From: Cucumis sativus
Taxonomy: Eukaryota; Streptophyta; Magnoliopsida; Cucurbitales; Cucurbitaceae
Length of the DNA stretch: 64,000 nucleotides
Assembly: GCF_000004075.3 (NCBI RefSeq)
Contig: NC_026657.2
Coordinates: 8,060,001 to 8,124,000, forward strand
Reading direction: 5' to 3'
Shown here: positions 15,335-25,490 of the stretch, piece by piece
How the letters are laid out: the number at the start of each line of letters is the position of its first letter
Position numbering within the stretch: the first letter of the stretch is position 1
The notes under the pieces: generated by a model
Databases searched by the model: none
Told to the model about the DNA's origin: nothing
What the model saw: the letters and a program-made list of their open reading frames with translations, nothing else
Made by a program: the position numbers and the translations under genes

Positions 15335-15585
15335 TAGGGGTGATCATTGGTTGATTAGAATCATTTTTTTTAAGTTGACAAAATTGATCCTAAATCGACC
15401 CTAGTCAATTCAGTAAAGTGTCCAACTGACCTCGACATCAATGAGCAAGGGTTGATTGAGTCGGTTTAACATTTAAAAATATTTTCTAAAATTTTTTTAT
15501 TTGAAACTTTCTAAAACTAACCCTTATCGATTGATTTTGACTTGGTTGATCGATTCCGTTTTTCGATCTATCATGCTTACCCCTA
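15335..15585. mobile_element. Short non-autonomous hAT-like element
   Basis: The 251-base segment begins taggggtgatca and ends with the reverse complement of taggggtaagcat, so the ends are imperfect terminal inverted repeats. The flanks taaaaaag (15327-15334) and taaaaatg (15586-15593) match at 7 of 8 bases, as expected for an 8-base hAT target duplication. The interior has no coding capacity. A related copy lies in the third intron of the first EF-hand gene. The superfamily assignment is inferred from terminal sequence and duplication length only. Confidence 0.6.
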
Positions 15586-16564
15586 TAAAAATGTATTAAT
15601 AATTGATGAATACTTTTCATTAATTTACGTCGTTTGTTTTGAAGCATTAATAAATGTCCTTTAAAAACAATTACTTTATTTTAAAAAAAATAATATTTAT
15701 AATATAACAAATAATTTTATTCTTTTTTTCCATCCAACAGTGAAAGTACTTTTACACTAAACATTAATCATAAGTAGTTGATCATTAAATTTGGTAGTTT
15801 AATTATTAAAGATAATTAAATGAGTATACATTGATTCGAGTATTAATATTTAATAATTAATACTTTATATTAAACATTTATTGTACTTAAATTACACTTA
15901 TAAATGTATCAATCAGAACTTATTAAGTCTACATGGTAGATTGATAATAATTACTTAAAATAAATGTTAGTGACCAATTAATATTAATTATACAAGGCTT
16001 CTTTGATAAATTGTCCTTGCACACGTATATCGAAAAATTTCACTTTGCTATATATATATATATATTAATTTTATACATCTATTAAAAAACTATATCTTAC
16101 AACTTTTTACTCCAAACATAAACTTTAAGTGACATTTAAGGCAAATAATTTGTTATTATATATCTAAGTCATTATTGTTTATGTTTGAAATATATAGATT
16201 ATTTTAATTTGAGTTATACTCTTGCTAAACCATAACAAATATTAAAGAATTGATGAGTGTTACAAGATAATATTTAATGTAATTATTATATATAATTTTG
16301 GTCCCAAATTAACATTATTCATGTATATCCAAAATTTTATGGCATAACTCCGGGAAACAATTGGTTGTTCTCAACCTAACAAAATTGAACCCCCAACTCT
16401 AAACTTGTTTCACTCCTTTGATACGATTGACCCTAAATTATAGTTTGATCGTTGGTCACGTGGAAGTGAAATTGGGTAAGAATACAATTAATAGAAGTTC
16501 AAGGGCATATGAAAGCAAAAAAGAAGAATAAGAAAATAGGATTGGGAGGGACGTTGTTTGCCTT

Positions 16565-16668
16565 TGACGGCTTCTGCTGTTCCACGTGTCGTCTTATGAC
16601 GACGTAATACATGACGTCGTGGTGTTGCCTGTCGTTGTTACCTTTGGTCTTCGTTGGCGGCCACGTCA
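16565..16668. promoter_or_regulatory. Cluster of bZIP-type ACGT/TGACG motifs
   Basis: Within about 100 bases there are TGACG at 16565, a CACGTG G-box core at 16583-16588, TGACG at 16597, TGACGTC at 16612-16618 and CCACGTCA at 16661-16668. TGACG pairs (as-1-like) and G-boxes are known targets of TGA and other bZIP factors, and as-1 elements are established in tau GST promoters. Here the paired TGACG motifs are 15 bases apart, not the 12 of classical as-1, and the cluster is 1.8 kb upstream of the intact GST ATG. A regulatory role is therefore only plausible. Confidence 0.4.
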
Positions 16669-17289
16669 AACAAAATCGCTTCGAATCTCCCTTATGGGCC
16701 TTTTAATTTGGGCCTCTAATTTTCGTGGAAAAGTTGCAAACAATCACCCAAATGTGTACAAGTTTATTTATCACTGACATTAGATAATATTATCGATAAG
16801 CTTTTCTATATATACAATTTTTAAAAAATGTTATTATATATTTAATTATTACTTTTAAAATTTTTATCTTTTGTAATTGCTCTATGTTTGTGTTAGACTA
16901 TATAACATGTTTGGTTCTTGATACCTTTATTTTTCTTTTCTTTTTTTTCTTAAAGTAAAGTAAGTAGCAATATTAGGAATGATAATTAAGAATATAACAA
17001 ATTTTAGAAAAATTGCAAATATAGCTATGGTGATTGTGTTTAAAAAAGACGTGATTAAAATAAGTAGTAAGAGGCGTAGTATTTTTTTAAAGAAAAATGT
17101 TAAATATAGTAAAACTTATGTGACCACCGGTGATAGATCATTAGTAGATTTGGTGGTTTAGGACAACCAACAACTACTATTCAAAACATAATCTATTGAA
17201 AAATATAAATCTTATCATTTTTTTTTTCATTTCTTCTACACTAAGCACTAAAGTTACACTTCCTATAATCATATTTGTTTATAATGTAC

Positions 17290-17580
17290 TCAATACTCAT
17301 TTTGATACGGTGTTTGGGTTGGGTCTTTGTTTGATATGGTGCTTTGTATTAAGTTTGATCCATTGCTTAGTGTTGAGTTTGATGCCATGTTTGAAATTCA
17401 GCTTTTGATGATATAGTACTTGGTCTTGCATTTGATATGGTTGTACTTGATATTGAATTTGACGTAGTGTTTGAGACTCTCTTAATATTGTACTTCGTAT
17501 TTTGTTTGATGTTGTGTTGGAAATCCCATTTGATACGACATTTGATGTCGAGTTTGATTCAATGCTTGAAATTCATGGAA
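17290..17580. repeat. Degenerate tandem repeat, period about 22-28 bases
   Basis: About ten diverged units each contain tttgat followed by a variable stretch and a second ttg-rich half (such as tttgatatggtgctttg, tttgatgccatgtttgaaat, tttgatgttgtgttgg). The period drifts between about 22 and 28 bases. The right third overlaps the 3' end of the damaged GST reading frame and supplies its unusual C-terminal tail. Confidence 0.6.
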
Positions 17581-18476
17581 CCGACGACAAAGTTGCTCAA
17601 TAGAAGGTGAATTTTCTTTGATGATTGAATGTGCAAAAAATTCATCTTTCCATTTGAACAAAAGGGGAAACCTTTCTGGTGTTATCATCAATTGAGGTCC
17701 ATCATGTCCAATCATTTCCTCCATTACATTGAGTGAATATGCAATCCATCCAACTACAATATCCACAAGCCCAATGCCTTCCCCTCCAAAAAACCTCTTT
17801 TCCTTTAACTCTTCTTCCAAATGCTTCCAATTCTTCAAGGCTTCTTCTCTGCCCTCTTCTTTGTCTTGGTTTGATGTGAAGGCTTTCTTTATAGATGGCA
17901 AAAGCTACAAAGTACACACAAAAAGGGTGAGTTTGAACTTATATTATTACTATTTCTCATTTTTTAGTCCTTCGTGTTTGATGAATGTAGAAATTAGCTT
18001 ACGGTAAAGCGAAAATTTATTGTAATACTATCAAGTAGTTAATAACGATCAATTGTCAAAACAATTATACGTAGCGAGCAATCTAACTTATCATATCTTA
18101 CTATTCTTTAATAAGTTCATGAGGCATTTAAGATTCTTTTATACTTCACCAACATCGAATGATTTTCAAATACCTTATCCTCAGCAAATTTGACTCAGAA
18201 GCGAGCAACAGCTTTCTTGTAAGGATCTTGAGAAAGCAATGGATTTTGGCTCCAAATTTCGTCGATGTATTCGAGGATGATGAGCGGTTCAACGATCGGT
18301 TTTCCATCATGAAGCAGCAGCACAGGAACATTCTTGTGGATCGGGTTATTGTTGCCATTCAGATCTTGATCATCATAAACGGTATCATATTCTAACCCTT
18401 TCAATTTCAACGCCCATACTATTCTTAGAATGTACGGACTTGACGTTCTGATCAATAGCTTTAGTTCATCTCCCAT
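17482..18476 (-). pseudogene. Decayed tau-class glutathione S-transferase
   Basis: A paralogue of the intact GST at 13072-14774 with the same two-exon structure: 18174-18476 and 17482-17904, minus strand. Codon 94 is TGA (18195-18197) exactly where the intact copy has the Trp codon of ARFWAKF, so the frame stops before the intron. The frame then stays open to the donor, and the second exon is open, which points to a single-base nonsense change. Other damage agrees with loss of function: the conserved Glu-Ser pair of the glutathione site is Glu-Pro (VEPLIILEYI), four codons are missing before NPIHK, and the C terminus runs into a degenerate repeat that replaces the normal end with a Gln/Tyr-rich tail. 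A truncated 93-residue thioredoxin-fold product remains possible. A sequencing error at one base would explain the stop but not the other changes. Confidence 0.85.
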
Positions 18477-20210
18477 TCCTTCTCCTCTCCAACTTCTTCT
18501 CCTTTCTCAAACAGAGATCGTATACACATAGCCTAGACCACCAACCAACCCTGGAATATTATTATATTCTTAGTATTGTATTACGGTAGGAATGACTTGG
18601 GGTATCATATTTAAATTAATTGATAGAGACCTACGGGGACTTGCATGTGAACGTCCAAATAGATAGAATCGAAAGGGTATTCGAGAGAATAGTAAGAAAA
18701 GTCATTTTGTTAAGCCTCTCGGTTTGAAATAACTTAGAAGGGAAGAAATTTTGTTTGCATTTGGCAAAAAGGTCAATGAAGTGGAAATTAATATTCTTAA
18801 CAAATGCGGTTTGGTCATTATTGGCGACAAGAGACAATTAGGTCAAAACGATACCTCTAGCCATAGGCTCCTCCTAGCCTTTCATGCGTCGACTATTTGA
18901 ATCTGAAGTTCTTGCTATTGTCCCTTCACTCCAATAGCCTTTAATTTGGGTCTAATATAACCGAAAGACTTAAAAAGATTAGCGCATATTGAATTTTTTC
19001 AAAAGAAAGTCGCGTTAAATTATAAAAATATTTAGAAAAAGAGTAGCCAATGACACTCTTATTTTTATATTGGAAATACGACTAATGTGATAAGTAATCG
19101 TTGATATCATGAATGCTATTAAAGGATTCTTGCTTTTAAATTTATTATTTTTGTAATTTAAAAAATAGGGTAACATTGATTATATTATTATAATTTTTTT
19201 TGCGACCACTCTAATTATAAATATAGCAAAATCTATTAAAGTCTACTTATCATAGACCAAAATTGCAATCGTTCGTCTATTATTAATAAACTATGAGAGT
19301 TTACGGGATAGAAGTTTATCACCGATAGATTTTGCTATTTTTGCATTTTTTTTTTTTAAAAAATATTGCTATACGTGTTATGCTATCCAATATAATTAGC
19401 TTAAGCATAATGTGTCGATCATTCCATTTTAAGCCTTGTTATTTTTCAAAAAGATTAAAAGAGAAATAAATAATAGTTAAAAATTGGTCTTCAAAATTGT
19501 ATGAAAACTTTATCATTGAATAATGAATTTCTTATAGTGAATTAACAATTTAGTATCTGAATTTTAGTATACGAACAGTTTAGTTATTTGTAACTATTTC
19601 TAATTCGTGTATAGTTGGTTCACAATATTTTAATAGTGTGTGAATGGTTCTTAAACATTCAATTATGTATGTCGAAGTGAGTTTTTCTCAAATGATTGAC
19701 ATGAAATGTTAAGAATTTCACATTGAAAAACTTAAAACTCATCATTTACTAATGCACTATTTCTCTCCATGTCAATTGGTTTTTGAGATAACTATTTCGA
19801 TATATTAATAAATTCATGACTTAAACTTACTTTTGTTTCAAAGGTCGAAGTTTCAATTGAAAGTAAATTTTTATTTTTAGAGATGATAAAAAGGTTAGAA
19901 TTAAAAATTTCAAAATTTCAAAAATCAAAATATATATAATGAGAAAATTATGTTTTAAATGTTCTTGGGCACAAAACAAAACCAAGTGTATAACTTGCAT
20001 TCAAGGAAAGCAGATGTCGCTTTATTCCAACCTTCCTTTCCAACACAGAAAGGAAATGATGAACGGCAGAAACAGAATAGTTTCTGAATTTTTATCCCTT
20101 TTTTTTCTATTACAAAACCACTGGTTATGATAAATCTCCTTATCTTTGCAGCTACCGGCTCACATCTCAATCTTCATTTGCGAGGTCCGTGATCGGCGCC
20201 GGCATCTAGC
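18477..20210. other. Intergenic, decayed GST to first EF-hand gene
   Basis: No gene was recognised. The left part is the upstream region of the decayed GST. A dispersed AT-rich repeat occupies about 19070-19350. From about 19970 to 20210 the sequence resembles the corresponding upstream region of the second EF-hand gene (25245-25490), including gtttctgaatttttatccc-like and gataaatctcctta-like phrases. This part is therefore the duplicated promoter and 5' UTR. Confidence 0.5.
19070..19350. repeat. Dispersed AT-rich repeat, copy 1
   Basis: The text around 19110-19200 (gctattaaaggattcttgct, then aatttattatttttgtaatt and a T-rich run) matches, with divergence, the text around 21500-21595. Both continue into phrases about atagcaaaatctat or its complement. 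No coding capacity or clear ends. Probably an old non-autonomous repeat. Confidence 0.4.
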
Positions 20211-23200
20211 ATGGGACAGGCAATGGGGATATTCGGAGGTAAAGTTTTGACCTAACTTCATCTTCTTCCTAAACTTCCATTTCAATTCCTATTCGTTCTT
20301 AGCTTTCTGTTTGTATCCCGTTGATTAATCGATTAACGGATGGAGTGAATTAGCGAAACGAAAACTTCATAGTCGTATTCGATCTTATTAATGAAATTCG
20401 TTTTTCTTTTGTCTTGTTTGATGTGTTGAATTATGAGTTTTTTTTTTTCACGATGATGTGATTACAAAAATGTTCGTTCATGTGGATTGACCTCTTTGCT
20501 ATCACTCTCCTCTCCTTTTTTTTTTCTTTTCATCTCCCTCTCCCTCTCCCTCTCCCTCTCCCTCATTTAAAAATAGACATTTTCGTTTTTTTTTGTATAA
20601 ACATAGACTTATTTGATTCTGAGTTTTCAAATTTCAGTCCTTTAGTTTTTAAAAATAAATTTAAAAGCTTAAAAAATAACTATACTTTTATTTTAAATAG
20701 TTATATGACATTTAAATCATTCAAATTGACTTCTAAAAATCATATTTTCACTCAAAACTATTTTTAAAAATTTAAATATCATATAATTATTTTTAAAAAT
20801 ATAAAAAATAAATACTACTTTATAACCCCATTTACAGAAAAATAAGGAACTAAAAAGTTATACTAGGTGGGTCTATTGTTATAAACCAAAACACTAAAAA
20901 GAATTTATTTTTAAGATTTAGGGTCCTAGTATATATTAATAAAAAACTTGTGGACTAAAAAGTGGTTTATGTAGACTAAAGTATTCATTTTAAAGCTTCG
21001 TTGATCAAATAGAACTCACCCTATTTTACTAATAAAAGAAAAGAGGAAGAGTAATTCAGAATATATATAAGTATTATCCAAAATATAAAAAAAAAATCAT
21101 GACTCATAAAAAGTAGTTAAAAAAAACACATTTTAGGTAATGAATTTGGGTCAAATTAGATGAGATGTTTGCAATTGCAGGAAAAGATTGGAGGAAAAAT
21201 CAATTGAAGAAGATAACGGACAGAATATTTAAAATATTTAGCAAAGGTAGTGATAAGATGTCGTGTCAAGCTCTGAAAGAAGCTACCTTACATGTATACA
21301 AGTAAGAATTTCTACTCTCTTTTTTCTTTTTGTCTTGCTTCACTTCTATAGTTCATTCTTTCATTCACAATATACATTTTTGGTGGGAACTCAAAACGTG
21401 TCACCGTTTTTTATTATTTTTTTAGAAAATTGCATTAGATAACAAAAAAGAACTCACAGCATTTTTTTTTACATATTGTAAATATGATCGGTAATCGATG
21501 CTATTAGACAATAATCTGCTTTTAAATTTGTTATTTTTGCAATTTAGAAAAAGTAGGTGACATGAATTTTGTTATCATAATTTTTTTTTTGCTATTTTGG
21601 CAAACTTTCCCTAATTTTATCGAAATTGATTAATAATAATAATAATTTTTTGCTTTTAAATATAACAAAATGAAAAAAAAATATTTACAAATATCATAGA
21701 CTATTTACGATGGAACAAGATAGATTGTTGTCGTGATATATACGTATAATAATCTATTTTAGTCGAACGAATAATATTTTGCTATTTTTATATAAAGTTA
21801 ACTGATAACAAACAAAACAAAATAAAAAAACTTTGGAATCGCTATTTGTCGGTTAAAGTATAAAACTAAAACTAAACCAACATTGAAATATCAAAACTAA
21901 ATTAGTATTTTAACATTTGTGAGGTTTGATAAGGTAATGATTAGGTTAATTCTATCTATGTGTTCTTCATCTTTCCATTGTTAAAAAACAAGACTATAAA
22001 AGCTTAAGAAAAAAACTAGGGTTTGGTATCTGTTGTTCTTTTTTCTTTTTCCTTGTCTCTTTCTTCTTCCAAATTTTAAAAATTCAAATTATTACATAAA
22101 GACCTATTTCTTTTAATTAAACATTAAAAGAAAATTATGTAATATTTGTATTATACATCTCATGAGTAAATAGATAAAATGATGCTTTTATAAATGTCTT
22201 GAAAATAAATTGAAAGCCTGACTAAAAAAATTTGATTTCACCATTTGAAATTCCTATAAAAGGTTAGAAAAGTTACCAATTTTTATGTTACTCAAAATTA
22301 AAAAATTGAAAATAGGAAACGAGAAAGGTAAATGTTATCAAATTGTTCTTAAAATTTCGAATGATTGTGCTTCAACCTTGATATTTAGAAATATTTGATT
22401 AAAATCTCGAGCTTTTTGGTGATTTGGCATTTTTAGGCTGGTTTTAATACCGAGTGTATGAATGTGATGCAGTGATATCAATAAGCATTGGCCCGGACCA
22501 CATTTTAGTCCTCCCATGACGGAAGACTTTGATCAAATCGTCGAGAAAGTCTTAAAGGTACTTTGTTGATTCAATAATAACAAAAGGCTAAACAATAATG
22601 TTGTAAGAAAGTGGAAACCTTTAGTTGCTGGAAATGCATTCCATGGGCTCACCTTTGCTATTTATTGTTTGTTTGTTTAACTGTTTTCAAAGTATTTATC
22701 ACGATCAAATAAAGATCATCAAACTAAAATAATTTAAAGTGAAATTAAGAAAGAAAAATTATATCTGATTCAGAACATACCACCAATATTTTGTTGTATC
22801 AAATTAGGGGTGTTGCATTGATAGCTAGTTTGGAGTCGGTTTTCCAACCAAAATGTTATCGAATCGATTATGGTTAGTTTAGTAAACGTTCAAATTGATC
22901 CCAACCGTCGAGGAGTGCTAACAAGCCTTTGGTTGATTTGTCAGTTTATTCTTTAAAAGATTTTAAAATTTTTCTATTTGAATTTTCTCCAAACTGACAC
23001 CAACTACCTTTAAGTATGGTTCAATTCGTTGTGTTATAGGATAGTGATAAGAACAAGGACCAAGTAATTAACAGTGACGAATTTTTGGAGTTCATACTGC
23101 ACTTGACAACCTATGCGTTTGTAACGGTGACGGGCAAAGTGCCGTTCGTCACTTTGGTGGTTGCACCGACGGTTGCATTGGTGACAAAGAAGAGTACCGA

Positions 23201-23318
23201 GGGCATTCCGGGTGTTGGAAAACTTGTGCAAAAAATGCCCTCTTCAGCATATGCTTTCCTCGTCACTCTTGTTGTTGTCGCCTTTCAAAACTCTAAACAA
23301 CGACTTCTACTTAAATGA
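20211..23318 (+). CDS. Single-EF-hand, membrane-prone protein, copy 1
   Basis: Four exons, 20211-20238, 21181-21301, 22473-22557 and 23040-23318, giving 170 residues. The start MGQAMGIFGG has Gly at position 2, but position 6 is Gly, so N-myristoylation is uncertain. One canonical EF-hand loop lies at residues 81-92 (DKNKDQVINSDE), with a cryptic EF-like helix pair before it (exon 2). After it come two hydrophobic segments, around TGKVPFVTLVVAPTVALV and SSAYAFLVTLVVVAFQN, separated by KKSTEGIPGVGKLVQKM. The tail is basic (KQRLLLK). This fits a plant family annotated only as calcium-binding EF-hand proteins; a membrane-associated calcium sensor is inference. All introns are GT-AG. Intron 3 holds a hAT-like element, and intron 1 a hexamer repeat. 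The paralogue at 25491-28438 has the same exon phases, so the two arose by tandem duplication. Confidence 0.85.
20533..20565. repeat. (TCTCCC)n microsatellite
   Basis: About five and a half copies of the hexamer tctccc in the first intron of the first EF-hand gene, preceded by a T-rich run. Likely polymorphic; no other role is suggested by the sequence. Confidence 0.8.
21480..21800. repeat. Dispersed AT-rich repeat, copy 2
   Basis: This lies in intron 2 of the first EF-hand gene and is similar to the block at 19070-19350. The shared order is gctattaga/gctattaaa, cttttaaattt, ttatttttg, a T-rich run, then a gatagattgttg/aatctat region and ttttgctatttttat. Diverged and non-coding. Confidence 0.4.
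22805..23020. mobile_element. hAT-like element, diverged copy
   Basis: This begins taggggtgttgcattg, like the element at 15335, and contains ggttgatttgtcagttt followed by ttaaaatttttctatttga. These parallel gttgattgagtcggttt and aaaatttttttatttga in the first element. The right terminal repeat is not recognisable, so the end is approximate. It lies in intron 3 of the first EF-hand gene, just before the last exon. Confidence 0.45.
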
Positions 23319-25490
23319 TTTAGTTTACACTGAGTTTCATTCGTTATGTTATTCCATGCATTTATATATATATACATTCCTTTGTTATTTACATGATCTA
23401 CATACGTGATTGTAAACTTATACTGTAACAATTTGAATTCAATTACTATTTGAGAGAAACCTTGTTTGTTATTTTGTTTATATTGTTGCTGTTTATCCTT
23501 CTTCCCCCTTCACAGAGAGGCCCATTCAAATTTGATTGGATCATGTGTCATCAACTAAATTTGTTTATATTATATTTATAGTTCGATGTCTGTGTCCAAT
23601 AGATTTATGATTGTTTCAAACTATTTCGTATGTTTCTAACCTTTTGATTTTGTGTCTAAAAAGTTCTTGAATTTTTAAAAAGTGAAGTACCGTTTTTCAA
23701 CTTGTGTGACGATGAGTTTTGAAAATTAGGGGTCTCGACCATGAAATGGTGTCCAACGGTAATTTTGGTTTTCTTGGACGATGATTTTTCTCTTTTACTA
23801 GTAAGGAGGTGCGTCTCTCGAACTCAAAGGTTGTACAATGAGTAAAAGACTTTATGTGTATTTATATTTCGTTATTTTAGAGTTCTCTATACATATAATC
23901 TAACTAGATAAAATTTAACTAAATCATTGTCTAAAGTTTGATTAGATAGATAAAATGTAAGTAACGGATAGTTTGAAATCATTGTTATATTTGTATACAT
24001 TTGGTTATTTGTTAAATTGTCAATTATGAACTCCACTTGTTTTTTACATTAATAAATTATAAATTTATTCACTAAACTATGAATTTGTTTATATATATAT
24101 ATAGTTGGAATAAACCATAGCAAGTTACCATAGGATTAATTCAAAACATCCAATCATCCCATGGACGTATAAGTCTAACCTAATTTGCATATATATATAT
24201 ATATTCATATTTTAGAAGGTGGGTAAAATATTCTTAAACTTTCAATTTATGTTTGACAAATCTCTAAATACTTTTTTTAAAAAGAATTGATATTTTAATT
24301 CCAATATGTTTTTCCATATATCTATACATTTTAAAAAGTTTTAACAAATCAAGGGTCATAATTAAAAATTAATTTAGGGGATAGATAACTTAAATTATTA
24401 AAATCAATGAAGATCTGTCAAACTTTATTCATAAATATTATGTGACCAAACGATATTCAAATTTTAAGTTAAAATTTTTTAAATGCATAATTATATTATG
24501 AAATATGTAATATATAATATTACATGATATTTGCAATCAATTGTGATAATTATACAAAATTCAGTAATAGTCTATATTCAAACCTATGTTTTGGTGTTAA
24601 TTATAATTAATTCAATAATTTATAAATATACTATAAAACATACTTTGAATAACTATTTAAACGTGGGATTTGATTTATGAATCCTAAAACAAAATATGAA
24701 TTACATAATACTAAAATTTCAACTTTTCATCTACTAGTAAATTTTTTAAAAATTGAAATTTTATTTTAGATAAATGTTTGCTACCTCTCCTATATTTAAA
24801 AATAAACAAATTAGGAAAGTGCATTATCTTGTTATAACGTGACATTTTTTCAAACAGTAAAATAAATTAAAATATTTACCAACTGAAATTTGAATTCTAC
24901 GTATAATAGTAAGTATATTTATATAAGTCTATCATTTATTATAATTTCGATTAGGATAATTTATATTTTGAACGTAAATTATTTTAATTTGAATTATAAT
25001 AATACGTGTTTGGTATCTAAATTTTTTAAATTTGATAAGAAAATAGTAAAAATTATAGTAAATAAAAAAAATGATGAATCTCTATTAAATAAACGATAGC
25101 AAATTATTAACATGAGCTACGTGTATATTTGAGAAATAGTTTTTAAAAGTGTCTACATGTCATTTAAAAAAGATCAAAATTCAAAATTGAAAATTTTGGT
25201 ATAATTTTATGTGTGTATTGGGAGGAAAACCAAATGTATAAAATAACTCTGCATTTAAGGAAATGTTAGGTCGCTTTCTTCGGAGCTTCCTTTCGATCAA
25301 GAAAACGAAATTTGTGGCAGAATCAGACTAGTTTCTGATTTTTATCCTAAACTCAAATCGTCTTTTGGAAATGATAAATTTCGTTATCGTTGCTGCTTCG
25401 GCGGACACCTCAATCTTCCTTTACCCCTAGCACCGATTTCAATTACAGTCGGAAGTTGCTTTGTGCGGTCTGTCATCGCCGCCGTCTAGC
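23319..25490. other. Intergenic between the EF-hand paralogues
   Basis: 2.2 kb, very AT-rich, with TA microsatellites near 24090 and 24190. The first 100 bases after the stop resemble those after the second paralogue's stop (28439-28540), including gagtttcattcgtta-like and attcctttgttattta, so the 3' UTR was part of the duplication. The last 250 bases resemble the upstream region of the first paralogue. The open frame at 24890-25099 is low-complexity and not credible. Confidence 0.5.

Larger units (their letters stand above)
14775..17289. other. Intergenic between the two GST genes
   Basis: 2.5 kb without a supported gene. It serves as upstream region of the intact GST and lies downstream of the decayed one. 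It holds a short hAT-like element at 15335-15585, a TA microsatellite near 16050-16065 and a cluster of ACGT/TGACG motifs at 16565-16668. The segment 16980-17165 is low-complexity and shares short phrases (gcaaatatagc, gatagatcattag) with the dispersed repeat described at 19070 and 21480. The small open frames at 16586 and 16979 show no domain or conserved phrase. Confidence 0.45.

Noticed and set aside
24890..25099. 69-codon Asn/Ile-rich frame between the EF-hand genes
   Set aside because: Low-complexity AT-rich sequence with no homology that I can recognise; expected by chance at this composition.
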